From positions 165,566,130 to 165,630,129 of the forward strand of contig NC_133122.1 of assembly GCF_033568475.1 (NCBI RefSeq): 64,000 nt of DNA, read 5' to 3'. The notes under the pieces are model-generated. The model had not been told where the DNA came from and ran no database searches. It saw nothing but the letters and a program-made list of their open reading frames with translations. Of this stretch, positions 24,702 to 37,198 are shown piece by piece. The DNA is from Henckelia pumila. Its lineage: Eukaryota > Streptophyta > Magnoliopsida > Lamiales > Gesneriaceae. Positions within the stretch are counted from its first letter, which is position 1. The number at the start of each line of letters is the position of its first letter. The position numbers and the translations under genes were made by a program.

Positions 24702-26092
24702 TGACCGGCTAAATCAGTGTGATATAAATCTACTGGCAAGCGTACCAGGTCAAGTAATAGTAAAGTGGACAAAAAGTCCAAGTATCGATCCCACAGGGAC
24801 TGTTGTCAATTCTCAAGAATTAATTATTTTACTTAATCTAGACAAAATCATAAAGAGAAATTTGATTTAAATAAAATAAAAATTTAAAAATAAAAACTGC
24901 TTAAGAAATAAAAATTAAAATAGCTGAAGATAAAAATAATTAAAACAAAGACAACCAAGACACACGTAGGTACCGAACAAATCATATAACATGTAGTCGA
25001 TTCAGGACTCAGATTTAATCTTAAATCACGGGAATTGTCCTATCTTGTTCAAAGGTCTATTTCTAGAACAATCAAACCTACTCAAATATTGACGAATTAA
25101 TCTTTCGTAATTCTAATCAAATTTGAATGCATTAAATATTTGTGAAAATTCAGTTTACACCCAAACCGCACACTGAAACCAAATTCTATTTCTAGTCGGT
25201 TTTACAATATGTTGATTATCAAAGTGATCAAAATCGAAACCTCCTCTGTCGACTTGGAATCGATTAACATGCAAGCAAACAGTTGATCAGACTATTCACA
25301 AGACAAATATAAATCTGACAATCAATAAAATTAAATCAACTCTGAAAAATCCCAAACAAACATCCAAGTTTTCTACATGAATTTGTTCGGCCCAATCACG
25401 CCGTCTTGGTTGAAAACAAACTACTCAATAATTGAAATTAGAATTAAAAAATAAAATAAAGAAAGAAGAACAAAAGAAGAAAAAGTGTAGAAATCTTCTC
25501 CCAAGCTTTGAAGCCGCCTCCCTTGTGTTGTCTGCGTGTTCGGAACCCTTACTCTGATGAATAGATCGGTATTTAAGTGTCCAAGGATCTCTAAAAGATA
25601 GCATCCTTTTCGACCAAGAGTTTCCAAATATATGGAATCTGCACGCCACGCTCGCTCGAGCGAGCACAGGTCTCGCTCGAGCGAGCAACTCTTTGTCCCG
25701 GAAGATTTTTGGCAAGTCTGGCTCGCTCGAGCGAGCACCGACTCTCGCTCGAGCGAGTGGATTTTTCTGCTCTGTGCGATAATTTAAAAATTCATATCTT
25801 AAGTTCTAGCCGTCGGATCGAGCTGAAATTTGGACAGCAGCTTTCAAACATCTTTAACTTCATTTTGAACAGTGAAGATCGGATTTAGATTTTTCTAAAA
25901 TTAAATATGATTTTTCTACCAAAGATGCTCCATAATTCACACTTCAAAAATCCACTTTCCTACAAAATCAACCCGAGGAGTGAAATACACACACATGCAC
26001 TTAAAACACATAAAAATACATAAAATAAAATGAATGCACACAAAATAAACATAAAAATAACAAGAAATAATGCAAACAAAATGCACTTATCA
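24702..26092 (-). repeat. 3' LTR of the gag-only element
   Basis: A 1,391-bp LTR. Read on the minus strand it begins TGATAAGTGCATTT and ends AGCCGGTCA. Four near-perfect copies of the palindrome CTCGCTCGAGCGAGC lie at 25,651-25,758, upstream (minus sense) of an ACTTAAATACC TATA-like site near 25,570. Confidence 0.93.
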
Positions 26093-26272
26093 ACACCCCC
26101 ATACTTAAACCTTGTTCGCCCTCGAGCAAGACATGCAAAAACAATATGCAAACAAAAACATAAGTGAGGACGAAACATGAATGTGCACAGCCTCGAGAAG
26201 TTCAATCATAAAACCAAAAACACAGACATGCTCTCAACTTTTCATAATACACTTTCGGTTTAACGTGAACGT

Positions 26273-27148
26273 GTGTGTGTGAAATGTCATTCCGGTTTCA
26301 TGCAACTTAGACCAAATTCGTTTCAAAACTGCTTAGCGACCTATGACAAATCAGTGCAAGTTTTACTCTTCAAGTGCTCATTCCTTCCAATGACCACTAG
26401 AAAAAAACCCACCTCCCTTGAGATAATGAATTACACACCTCCGGATTTTGCACCCGGTATTGCTTTAGCCCCAATAATTACCTGCTGACTTAGCTATAAC
26501 TGGCTAGGATACGAAAAATCATTCTATTTTTTCTTTCTAATCCCCTCGTCTATAGCCCGGATGGAGCATCAATCACATTTAATCCGCATACTTAGCCTTA
26601 AATTTAATCTTTTATAGGATTTTAATCCTTTCAAGGCCCGGATGGAATTGTATACAAATTTTTTTTTTCTAGGTGCGCCCAAGATCATAAGTGTAAACTA
26701 GAGCCTCATCAAAATTCATAGAACACAATTAAGATCCACAAACCACCTATTGCCGTGCAATGGTCAAACAGACAAAAACTTCATCAAATCTTTCGTTATA
26801 ATTCACTGGTCTAACATTAGTGCTTAAAAATATTCACGGTTCAACCTACAGTTTCTCATGTCCAGTCAAGAGCAAATTTTTTTTTAAAAAAAATAATTTT
26901 TCAAATAAACTTCATCATCATTGGCTATTATGACTCATCTTACTCATGCAAGACTAAACAAACAACAACAACAACAAACTAGATGCAAACAAACACAAAA
27001 CATGACAGATGCAACACAAACATAACAAACAATGCAATAAACTAGTCTACCCCTCATACTTATCCAAAGCATTGCCCTCAATGCTTTAGAACAATGAACA
27101 GAATGCATAACAAACACACAAATGCAAAGACGAACAAAAACACAATGA
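26273..27148. other. Non-coding part of the gag-only element
   Basis: AT-rich interior between the polypurine tract and the copia-type gag frame. No coding function was seen. It includes short poly-A and poly-T runs and (aac)n near 26,960. Confidence 0.5.
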
Positions 27149-27850
27149 TTACCTTGAGATAAGCAGTGAATTTCGAAAGGCAATAGAATCTTCTTCAAGA
27201 TTAGATTCCTTCACTTCCTGTTGTACTTCAAAAAAATCATTGTAAATATCATTAGATACTTGAAAAGCAATAGACTTACCTTTAGTGTCATCTTTGGCTT
27301 CCATATCCATCTCATATGTGCGAACATAACTTATCAACTCATCCAAACCCATTATAGATGTATCTTTTGATTCATATATAGCACAAACTTTCGTGTTAAA
27401 TCTTTTAAGGACATAACGAAGCACTTTGGACACAAGTCTTTTGTTTGAAATAGGATCACCAAGAACAGATTCTTTATTTGCAAGGCTCTTCAATCTTTCA
27501 TTATATTCCATGATGGTCTCTGATTCCTCCATTCTCATTTTCTCAAATTTTGAATTTATGAGACGCATCCTTGTCTTTTTTACACTTGCCGAGCCTTCAC
27601 AATGAGTTTGAAGTTTTTCCCAAGCATCCCTTGCACAAACACAAGTACCAATTAGATTAAACATGTTCATATCAACAGAAGTAAAAATAGCATTAAGAGC
27701 TTTTGCATTATAAATAGCCGCAGTATTTTCATCGGCTGTCCATTGTGCTCTTAGCTTTAGTTCGGGTATATCATCATCTCCCATAGGCGGTGACCAACCA
27801 TCAAGAACACGTTGCCAGGCCCTGGACTCAATGGGAACAAAAATAACACT
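27149..27850 (-). pseudogene. Captured Ty1/copia gag segment (UBN2-type)
   Basis: The minus frame from about 27,850 reads RAWQRVLDGWSPP, then MGDDDIPELKLRAQWTADE and KALNAIFTSVDMNMFNLIG with CARDAWEKLQTHCEG, then MEESETIMEYNERL. This is the UBN2/DUF4219-type copia gag, not an Athila gag. It is closely similar in layout to the copia gag at 57,820-60,556 (there DEKAWQRVLQGWSPP, KALNAIFTSLDSNMF, MEESETIDEYERRL). The similarity stops near 27,155 with no zinc knuckle. The segment lies inside LTRs with an Athila-type primer site, so it must have been acquired from a copia element or its transcript. Confidence 0.82.
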
Positions 27851-28050
27851 CCCCTGGTTTTTGATTCATCCTCTTCCTTCATGACAGTATCTGCTGGGAC
27901 AGCAGCAGCAGACTGTGTATATCGGCAGGCTCGGCAAACTGGAATGGGAAACAAGTAAAAATTAAATAAAAAAAACAAAAACAAAAAATAAAATAAAAAA
28001 ACAAGGGAAAGAACTCTGGGTTGCCTCCCAGTCAGCGCTAAATATATAGT

Positions 28051-28578
28051 CTACAGCCCGACTATGCAGAAGCAACCATCAAAGAGTGGTTGCCGCCCAT
28101 AGTAAGAATCATAAGACTCTACGTATGGGTTTTGATTTCCATCGCCCTCAAGCTTGGCGTGATATATGCATGGGAAGCTCGTCGGTCCAACAACACTCTT
28201 CAAGAACTGATTATTTTGGAAAGAGACTCCGAATATAGGCTGAAGCTCATCGAGGATGTAATACTGTGGTGTTGACGTCAATGAAAATAATGGATCTTCA
28301 AGTGGTGTGCTTGTAAAGTCCATTGACGAGTTCAAGTCCTCCGCCTTGAATGTTTCTTCCTCCTCCACTGTCACTTTTAGCTCATCTTCACATGAATATT
28401 CCTCAAAAAATATTTTCTCTTGCTCTGGCTCAATTACTTCATTCTCTTGGCAGATCTCAAAAATTGGTTCTCTAAGAAGCGCAATCTGTTCATCCAAAAG
28501 ACTCAAAGACTTGATGCGGCTTTCTAAGAACTGATTTGTCGCTGTCTGCCATCGCACCATGTTCTCCAATTGAGCCAC
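28051..28578 (-). CDS. Gag-associated frame of the gag-only element
   Basis: A 175-codon minus frame starts MAQLENMVRWQTATNQFLES, continues with a Glu-rich stretch and ends QPLFDGCFCIVGL. It lies directly downstream of the gag core at 28,675-28,960 and looks like the C-terminal region of an Athila/Tat-like Gag. No enzymatic motif or zinc knuckle was seen. Product function beyond particle structure cannot be stated. Confidence 0.5.
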   Translation of the reverse strand: MAQLENMVRWQTATNQFLESRIKSLSLLDEQIALLREPIFEICQENEVIEPEQEKIFFEEYSCEDELKVTVEEEETFKAEDLNSSMDFTSTPLEDPLFSLTSTPQYYILDELQPIFGVSFQNNQFLKSVVGPTSFPCIYHAKLEGDGNQNPYVESYDSYYGRQPLFDGCFCIVGL

Positions 28579-28674
28579 ATGATCCTCAAAATGCCCTATA
28601 CACTCTTCTTGATTTGTGGAGTTGAATTGTGGAGGATATTGGTGACTCCAACCCTGCAGTGAAGGATCACAATG

Positions 28675-28960
28675 TCAATGGTAGTCAAAATCTGTCATAT
28701 CATTTAACAAGTGCATAGCACTGTTATAATCTCTGTTGAACAAGTGACTGCCAGTTGCCCAAGCTCCATAATCTATCCAACTTCTTGTTGACTCATCCAA
28801 CCCACCATAGAAAATTTGAACTAGAGTGTAGTTTGAAAAATCATGGCATCGAAATCTGTTCGCCAAATCATTGAATCTCCCCCAAGCATCATAGAAAGGC
28901 TCCGAGTATTGTTGGTCAAACCTTGTGAACACCTGTCGATGATCCATCTCCAAGTACCTC
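28675..28960 (-). CDS. Athila/Tat-like Gag core of the gag-only element
   Basis: The minus frame has MDHRQVFTRFDQQYSEPFYD, then AWGRFNDLANRFRCHDFSNY and QIFYGGLDESTRSWIDYGA. This fits the E..YEAW.RF..L..KCPHHG....Q...FY.GL......IDAA pattern of Athila/Tat gag. The starting Met near 28,949 is probable; the frame is open further upstream. Downstream frames carry no polymerase. Confidence 0.65.
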
Positions 28961-29077
28961 ACAAGCAAAAGAAAAAAATAAAAATAAAAATTAAAAATAA
29001 CGAAAAGAATGAAAAGATAGAAGGGAGAAAAATGTCTAGTCTCAAGCAAATAATCTATCCTAATATTAACTAAACAG

Positions 29078-29095
29078 TCCCCGGCAACGGCGCCA
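29078..29095 (-). promoter_or_regulatory. tRNA-Asp primer-binding site
   Basis: The + strand tccccggcaacggcgcca equals the 3' end of plant tRNA-Asp including CCA, so the minus-strand RNA is its perfect complement. It sits 6 nt inside the LTR at 29,102-30,494, which fixes the element orientation as minus. Confidence 0.93.
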
Positions 29096-29101
29096 AAAAC
29101 T

Positions 29102-30494
29102 TGACCGGCTAAATCGGTGTGATATAAATCTACTGGCAAGCGTACCAGGTCAAGTAATAGTAAAGTAGACAAAAAGTCCAAGTATCGATCTCACAGGGAC
29201 TGTTGTCAATTCTCAAGAATTAATTATTTTACTTAATCTAGACAAAATAATAAAAAGAAATTTGATTTAAATAAAATAAGAATTTAAAAATAAAAACTGC
29301 TTAAGAAATAAAAATTAAAATAGCTGAAGATAAAAATAATTAAAACAAAGACAACCAAGACACACGTAGGTATCGAACAAATCATGTAACATGTAGTCGA
29401 TTCAGGACTCAGATTTAATCTTAAATCACGGGAATTGTCCTATCTTGTTCAAAGGTCTATTTCTAGAACAATCAAACCTACTCAAATATTGACGGATTAA
29501 TCTTTCGTAATTCTAATCAAATTTGAATGCATTAAATATTTGTGAAAATTCAGTTTACACCCAAACCGCACACTGAAATCGAATTTTATTTCTAGTCGGT
29601 TTTACAATATGTTGATTATCAAAGTGATCAAAATCGAAACCTCCTCTGTCGACTTGGAATCGATTAACATGCAAGCAAACAGTTGATCAAACTATTCACA
29701 AGACACATATAAATCTGACAATTAATAAAATTAAATCAACTCTGAAAAATCCCAAACAAACATCCAAGTTTTCTACATGAATTTGTTCGGCCCAATCACG
29801 CCGTCTTGGTTGAAAACAAACTACTCAATAATTGAAATTAGAATTAAAAAATAAAATAAAGAAAGAAGAACAAAAGAAGAAAAAGTGTAGAAATCTTCTC
29901 TCAAGCTTTGAAGCCGCCTCCCTTGTGTTGTCTGCGTGTTCGGAACCCTTAATCTGATGAATAGATCGGTATTTAAGTGTCCAAGGATCTCTAAAAGATA
30001 GCATCCTTTTCGACCAAGAGTTTCCAAATATATGGAATCTGCACGCCACGCTCGCTCGAGCAAGCACAGGTCTCGCTCGAGCGAGCAACTCTCTGTCCCG
30101 GAAGATTTTTGGCAAGTCTGGCTCGCTCGAGCGAGCATCGACTCTCGCTCGAGCGAGTGGATTTTTCTGATCTGTGCGATAATTTTGAAAAATTCATGTC
30201 TTAAGTTCTAGCCGTCGGATCGAGCTGAAATTTGGACATCAGCTTTCAAACATCTTTAACTTCATTCTAAACAGTGGAGATTGGATTTCGATCTCTCTAA
30301 AATTAAATATGATTTTTCTACAAAAGCTGCTCCATAATTCACACTTCAAAAATCCACTTTCCGACAAAATCAACCCGAGGAGTGAAATACACACACATGC
30401 ACTTAAAACACATAAAAATACATAAAATAAAATGAATGCACATAAAATAAACATAAAAATAACAAGAAATAATGCACACAAAATGCACTTATCA
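29102..30494 (-). repeat. 5' LTR of the gag-only element
   Basis: A 1,393-bp partner of 24,702-26,092 differing at scattered bases. It has the same four-palindrome cluster at 30,051-30,158. Target duplication AGTAC follows at 30,495. Confidence 0.93.
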
Positions 30495-30911
30495 AGTACC
30501 AATTGTAATAGTTAGGAACAAACTCATACCTGCACAAGTGTAACTTGACCGTATTCTCATCCCAATAAGATAGATTCTGACATTTCTTATGGTTACATGG
30601 ACATCTTATAGTTCCGTCAGGTAAACATGTCAGATTACTATTCGCAAAAGCAACAAATACCTCGATCCCATTAATGTATTCTTCATTCAATGATCCATTA
30701 ACAAATCGCCGATCCATCCAACTTCGATCATAAACCATGCGGTCCTACAGTAAATTAAATATAACAATTGCATATTTGTATTATAATAAGGTACCAGAGA
30801 CTATTTTATATAATAACATTATATATTATAGATAATGTATATAGAAAAAAAATTACTAGATAGTATAATTATAATATAATCACGCCACGTTATTGTATAT
30901 ATGTGACAAAG

Positions 30912-33778
30912 TGAAACGACCCTATCTCTATAATTAATAAATAAATATGCAAAATTTTTTTTTTATATATATACTTACTAAATAAAATATGTACATATAT
31001 GCCCATACATATATGCACAGAATAAAAAGATTTAAAATAAATAAATAAATAAACAAATAAATACTTAAATAAAAATGCATTCTTTAAAATAAAATAAACA
31101 TCTGAGTCAAACATTTAATTAAGAATACTGCAAAATAAAAATGAGTAAATTCTGCATGCACTGAAAATATTTAATAAAATATTCTAAACTCACAACCACT
31201 GAAAAATAATAAAAATGTATCATGCTAAAATATTCAAAAACATGCAAGGTGACTCAGACATCTATCACGGTCACGGGGTCACTGCATGCCCGCTCATACA
31301 TCCTCGCCTCCGGTGGGAACAACCTCATCCTCAACGAACTCACCTGCACCATACCAGTGTAGTGAGCCTAGAGGCCCAACATGCTAACATAACAAGGGTT
31401 TGAAAATAATTTAAAACAATTAAATACTAATACATACATATACATGAATGAGCATGCTTAAAAATTACATATCATAACTTAACTTAAATAAACTTAAATA
31501 ATATAATACATAACAATGTTGAGCAAATTAATTTTCTAACATAGCATGGTTGTATCCATAGTGTAACCTTAAATCATACATTAAATACTGATCAGCGTGG
31601 AAACCAACGTACGTGGCCGGTGACGAATCACCTCTTAAATTGGCAGTAAACTGCCCTTCAATCATATGGGGACGAATCCCCCTTAAATTGTCACACTACT
31701 TCAACTTCCAACATAAAATATTTTCTTGCTCAACCTTAAACATTAAATCATGCATAAAATATTATTTCATGAATGCATGTACTTGAATAAAATGTGTGTC
31801 CTTCATATATATTTAATTTAATTTCTTACTAACATATAAATATTAAAATAACTTAATGCATAAAAATAATTAAATATATAATCAGGACACATGCAATTTT
31901 CTCATGGGTTGTCCTGAACTGCTGGCCCTAACACTCAAGCCCATTTTTCCTTAAATCTGGTCCATTAACACTGAGAATGGCCCAATAACATACTTAAGCC
32001 CAAGAATACAATTCTAAGCCCAAATAATTAATTTAAGCCCATTAACACTCTATTCTGGCCCAATGGGCCCAAAAGCCCAAAGACTGGCCCAATAATTTCC
32101 ATGGGCCCCCAAGGCCCATAAAATTAATGGACTTACTTAATTAAATTAATTAAGCCCAAAATAAATAAATTTGACTCAAAATAATTAAATGGAGCCCAAT
32201 TAAATTTTAGGATTTAATTAGGCCCATTAAATACTTAGTTAAACTTAAAACTTAAAAATAAAAATACCCGAGCCCGACTCACTTAACCCGGACCCGGACC
32301 CAACTAACATAACCCATGACCCACTGACCCGACCCGGAACCCACAGCCCGACCCGGACCAGCTAGAAACCCTAGAACCCGAACCCCTCTCTTATCCTTCT
32401 CCTCGGCCGCAAGCAGCAGCTTTCCGGGGCTGCTGCCGCCATGCTCCGGCCATCCCCTGGCCGGAGAACCACCACCTACCCCTAGCCCTCTTCAAGACGT
32501 TTCCAACAAGCTAAAAACCAGCCCAATCCGAGCCCTAACGAAGGAGAACGAACCAAAACAAACTAGCCCTTATTCTGCTCGCCTCCTGCGCGCGACAGCA
32601 GAGTTCCGACCATTTGGCCGCCCAGATCCGGCCACCACTGGCCGGAGCACAACTTGGATTACCTTCCCCTATGTCTTGTGGTTCTAACCCAACTGGAATC
32701 AGTCTAAAACATGCCTTATGGACCGAGAACGACCCAATCTCCCAACATCGCTCAACCTGCGCACCCTAGGACCTGTTCTGAACCAGCTCCTCTCCTGGCC
32801 ATGCATGGCTCGAACCAGGCAAGCCATTCAATCCTAGGGACCCTAAGACATCACCCCAGACGTGGCCAGCAGCCCTGGATCGGCCCCTTCCTTAAAAACA
32901 TGAGTATGCATCATGAACAAGCCAACACATGCAGAAAACGTGAATAGTTCATTCAAAATCCAAAGTTTCTTACAAAAATCGAACAAGACAGTACATAATA
33001 TGATGCATACACACTCACACATATACCCACTGATATGGTCTTAAAAAGTGGAAGAAAACATGCCTTTCACCGATGCAAATAAAGAGCTAAGTGCGTAGGA
33101 CGTTTTCGGGACGAAGATTGGACGAAAACTTGACAAAACGATCGAAAGTTGGCTATGGAAGCTTGAAGGTTTCTACTGAAAACGTGAGAATGGGGTGGAA
33201 GGAGAAGGTGTCGGCTGATGGAGTTAGAGTAGGATAGGTTTTTGTTTTAAATTTTGATAATTAGGAATAATCTAGGATAATAACTAACATAAAATAATTA
33301 GGTAGATAATATAACATAAATATAAGATTTTAAAATTTTAAAAAATACAAAATAATCTGATATAAAAGATAAATCCCGAAATATAAATTTAAGGGATTTT
33401 TAAACATTAATAAAAGTCATTAAAATGACTTATTTTGGCTAAAAATAAACTCCTAAATAAATATATAATTAAATACTAAAATTTTCTTGACAAAACACCT
33501 TAAAATATTATTTTGAGGGTCATAAAACTCATAAAATATTTTTGGCTAAAAATATTTTGGTATCTCGTCCGTCCACGTTCCCGTCTACGCGATCAAAAGA
33601 ATTAATTAAAATACTAAAAATCATAAAAATCACTAATTATGGGCTAAATGCTTAAAAATAAATTAAATCATGCACAAATAATTCACATAATTATTTAACC
33701 CATAAATCTAAAATTTAAATAATTAAATATCTTAATTATGCATGCGTATTTACGTATTTAAAAATACCGGGTGTTACA
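30912..33778 (-). repeat. 3' LTR of gypsy element 2
   Basis: Minus-strand ends are TGTAACACCCGGTATTT and GGTCGTTTCA. A 300-bp stretch (about 31,915-32,235) is dense in AAGCCCA/GGCCCA (TGGGCY on the other strand), followed by an acccgacccgg-rich block to 32,370. No gene was found inside. Confidence 0.95.
31915..32235 (-). promoter_or_regulatory. Cluster of TGGGCY (site II-type) motifs in the LTR
   Basis: More than ten copies of aagccca or ggccca occur within about 320 bp, repeated in the other LTR at 39,648-39,965. TGGGCY is the site II element bound by TCP factors in many plant housekeeping promoters. A role in LTR transcription is inferred only. Confidence 0.5.
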
Positions 33779-33824
33779 ATTCTCCCCCCCTTAAATTGAA
33801 TTTCGTCCTCGAAATTTAAAGTAC

Positions 33825-36800
33825 TTACCCGAACAACTCCGGGTAGCGAGTCCTCATGTCTGCCTCGGTCTCCCAAGTAGCTTCCTCCTCTGAGTGATTC
33901 AGCCACTGGACTCTGACCATCGGTATGACCCGCGTCCTAAGCCTCCGCTCCTCCCTTGCCAAGATCCGCACTGGCCTCTCCTCATACACTAGATCTGGTG
34001 GCAACTGTAAGGGCTCGAAATCCAACACATGCGACGGGTTGGAGACATATCTCCGAAGCATGGATACATGGAAAACGTTGTGCACTGCCGCTAGCCCCGG
34101 AGGTAGAGCTAAACGGTAGGCCAATGTGCCAACTCTCTCCAAGATCTCGAATGGCCCTATATACCTCGGATTAAGCTTGCCTCTCCGGCCAAAACGCACT
34201 ACTCCCTTCATAGGTGACACCTTCAGGAACACGTGATCACCTACAGCGAACTCCAAATCTCGTCGTCTGGCATCTGCATAACTCTTCTGCCGACTCTGAG
34301 CAGTCCGCATCCTATCTCGAATCTGAGTCACAATGTCAGCTGTCTGCTGCACAATCTCAGGACCCAGTAAAATCCGCTCACCAACCTCATCCCAATGCAC
34401 AGGAGATCTGCATCTCCTCCCATACAATGCTGCATAAGGAGCCATACCTATAGACGACTGAAAGCTGTTGTTATAGGTAAACTCCACTAATGGCAGTCTA
34501 GTCTCCCAAGAACCCCGAAAATCAATGACACAAGCTCTCAGAAGATCCTCGAGAACCTGGATCACCCTCTCAGACTGACCATCTGTCGGGGGATGAAATG
34601 CGGTACTGAACAAAAGCCTCGTCCCCAAAGCTGTGTGCAGACTCTTCCAAAACGCAGATGTGAATCTTGGATCTCTGTCTGACACAATAGACACTGGTAT
34701 GCCATGCAGTCTAACAATCTCTCTGATGTAAAGCTCTGCATACTGTGTCAAAGTATAAGTAGTCCTCACCGGCAAGAAATGAGCTGACTTGGTGAGTCTA
34801 TCCACAATCACCCAAATCGCTGTACAACCTCTGGCACTCCTCGGTAAGCCAACCACAAAGTCCATCGTAATATTCTCCCATTTCCATTCCGGAATAGGAA
34901 GAGGTCTAAGAAGTCCTGCTGGACGCTGATGCTCTGCCTTGACTTGCTGACAAGTCAAGCACTCTGACACCACTCTCTCGATGTCACTCTTCATCCCGGG
35001 CCACCAATACAATAGCTGCAAATCTTTGTACATCTTCATACTTCTGAGGTGAATGGAGTACGGAGATGTGTGAGCCTCTGCTAAAATCTCAGCTCTCAAC
35101 TGATCGACGTTCGGTACCCACATCCTACCACGGTACTGAACGATACCATCCTCCACTGTATACAAGAGATTACCTCTAGCCTCATCTCTCTGTCTCCATC
35201 GCTGCAACTCCTCATCAGTAGACTGTCCCTCTCTAATCCGATCTCGCAGAACTGGCTGCACCGTCAACACTGACAAGCTCGGTGCACAACCACTCGGATA
35301 ACACTCCAAGCCAAATCTCTGAATCTCGCTCTGTAGTGGTAACTGCACGGTCAAACGTGATACCACTGATGACTTCCGACTCAAAGCATCGGCCACTACA
35401 TTAGCTTTACCCGGATGGTAGATAATGTCACAGTCATAGTCCTTCACCAACTCCAACCATCTGCGCTGTCTCATGTTCAACTCCTTCTGTGTGAAGAAGT
35501 ACTTGAGACTCTTGTGGTCTGTGAAAATCTTGCACTTCTCGCCATACAGATAGTGCCTCCAGATTTTCAAAGCGAAAACCACTGCTGCTAACTCCAAGTC
35601 ATGCGTCGGATAATTCTGCTCGTGAATCTTCAGCTGCCTCGACGCATACGCAATAACCTTACCACACTGCATAAGCACTGCGCCTAAACCCAGTTTAGAC
35701 GCGTCGGTGTACACCACTAACTCCTCGTGTGGTACTGTCATTGCTAACACTGGTGCAGTAGTGAGTGCTTCCTTCAGCTGATCGAAGCTCCTCTGACAGT
35801 CTGAACTCCAGATAAACTTCGCATTCTTCTTGGTCAAGGAAGTCAAGGGTACTGCAATAGAGAAAAAACCCTTGATGAACTTCCTATAATATCCTGCCAA
35901 ACCCAAGAAACTGCGAATCTCTGAAGCATTCTTCGGAATACCCCAATTCTGCACTGCTTCAACCTTAGACTGATCAACTGCAATCCCATCTCTCGAAATA
36001 ATGTGGCCAAGAAATGCCACCTGCTCAAGCCAAAACTCGCACTTGCTGAACTTGGCATACAACCGATGCTCCCTCAAAGTCTGCAAGGCTGTCTGAAGAT
36101 GCTGTCTATGCTCCTCGATGCTCCTAGAATAGATCAAGATATCATCAATAAAGACTATGATGAACTGATCTAAATACGGCTGAAAGACTCGGTTCATGAG
36201 ATCCATGAAAACCGCTGGAGCATTGGTCATCCCGAATGGCATCACTAAGAACTCGTAATGCCCATATCGTGTCCTGAAAGCAGTCTTGGACACATCTGTA
36301 TCTCTAACACGCAACTGATGATAACCAGATCGCAGATCGATCTTGGAGAACACTGAAGCTCCCTGCAACTGGTCAAATAAATCCTCTATCCTCGGCAGTG
36401 GATACTTGTTCTTCACTGTGACCATGTTAAGCTCTCGGTAATCGATGCACAGTCTCATACTGCCATCCTTCTTCTTCACAAATAACACCGGAGCTCCCCA
36501 CGGAGAAAAGCTAGGTCGAACAAAGCCTTTCTGTAACAACTCCTGAATCTGCTCCTTCAACTCTTTCATCTCGGTAGGAGCAAGTCTGTACGGTGCCTTA
36601 GAAATAGGCACGGTGTCTGGCACTAAGTCAATACTGAACTCCACCTCTCTCACTGGTGGAATTCCTGCAACATCCTTCGGAAAGACGTCCGGAAAGTCAC
36701 AAACCACCTCTATCTCTGATAATGATCTGCTAGATGGCTCTGAAGTCGTGACAATACTTGCTAGAAACCCCTGGCAACCCCGTCTCAACAACTTCCTCGC

Positions 36801-37198
36801 CTGAATAAGAGATATCACCTGAGGAATATCACTGCTCCGAGATGCATGAAAAGTGAACGGGTCGCCCACTGCAGGTCTCACTGATACTGATCTCCGACGA
36901 AAATCAATCGAAGCTCCATTGACTGTCAACCAGTCCATATCCAAAATAAGATCAAAACCACTCAAAGGCAAAACTACTACATCTGCTCGAATGGAGTGTC
37001 CCTGCAGCTCTAACTCCAGTCCTCGAATAACCTTCGAGGTAGAAATAATCTGCCCTGACGGCATAGTAACATCATACCCACTGTCACTACTCTCAGGTGT
37101 GATGCCTACCCGCCTGATAAACTCCAGGGAGATAAACGAATGCGTAGCCCCTGAATCTAGCAACGCAAACGTGGAGTTGCCTCCAACTAGAATTCTCC
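33825..37198 (-). CDS. Pol polyprotein of gypsy element 2
   Basis: Open for the whole exon from the acceptor at 37,199 to the stop at 33,825. Order: aspartic protease [10 protein letters not shown]; reverse transcriptase with [31 protein letters not shown] and [13 protein letters not shown] (FIDD near 36,145); RNase [23 protein letters not shown]-like VVADALSRK; integrase with CLTCQQVK and core [10 protein letters not shown] and DRDPRFTS; then [20 protein letters not shown], and the chromodomain-type tail [19 protein letters not shown]. Length is about 1,120 residues, normal for Tekay pol. The protein would copy the RNA and insert the DNA, with the tail guiding chromatin choice. It needs splicing or another device to be joined to Gag. 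Confidence 0.93.

Larger units (their letters stand above)
24702..30494 (-). mobile_element. Non-autonomous Athila/Tat-like gag-only LTR element with copia gag insert
   Basis: LTRs at 24,702-26,092 and 29,102-30,494 are near identical. The 5-bp target duplication AGTAC is at 24,697-24,701 and 30,495-30,499. On the minus strand the sequence at 29,095-29,078 is an exact 18-nt complement of a plant tRNA-Asp 3' end (TGGCGCCGTTGCCGGGGA), the primer site typical of Athila/Tat elements. A polypurine tract is at 26,093-26,107. The inner 3.0 kb has gag-type frames but no protease, RT, RNase H or integrase. This matches the TR-GAG class. It inserted into the TNP2 gene just after the Transpos_assoc exon. 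Confidence 0.92.
13962..30738 (-). pseudogene. TNP2-type CACTA transposase gene, interrupted twice by LTR elements
   Basis: Minus-strand pieces, 5' to 3': 30,738-30,495 (Transpos_assoc domain: RSWMDRRF, then RCPCNHKKC); 24,701-22,385 (Transposase_21/tnp2 core with SADGFQPFG and QACPHCMSDLEAFTL, then DUF4218 with HFPYEALVCGPVQDRWMYPF); 15,124-14,970, 14,890-14,780 and 14,690-13,962 (DUF4216 with TVLFRCTWFDM). The frame runs cleanly across both insertion points once element and duplication are removed. Donor GTAAGTATC near 14,972 marks one intron. Inactivating changes include TGA near 23,984, TGA near 23,162, TAA near 22,991, TGA near 22,768 and a frameshift near 23,310. The enzyme would cut the TIRs during transposition. 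This copy cannot make it. Confidence 0.9.

Noticed and set aside
32711-32947. 78-codon frame inside the gypsy 2 LTR
   Set aside because: LTR sequence present twice; no domain and no homology recognised.
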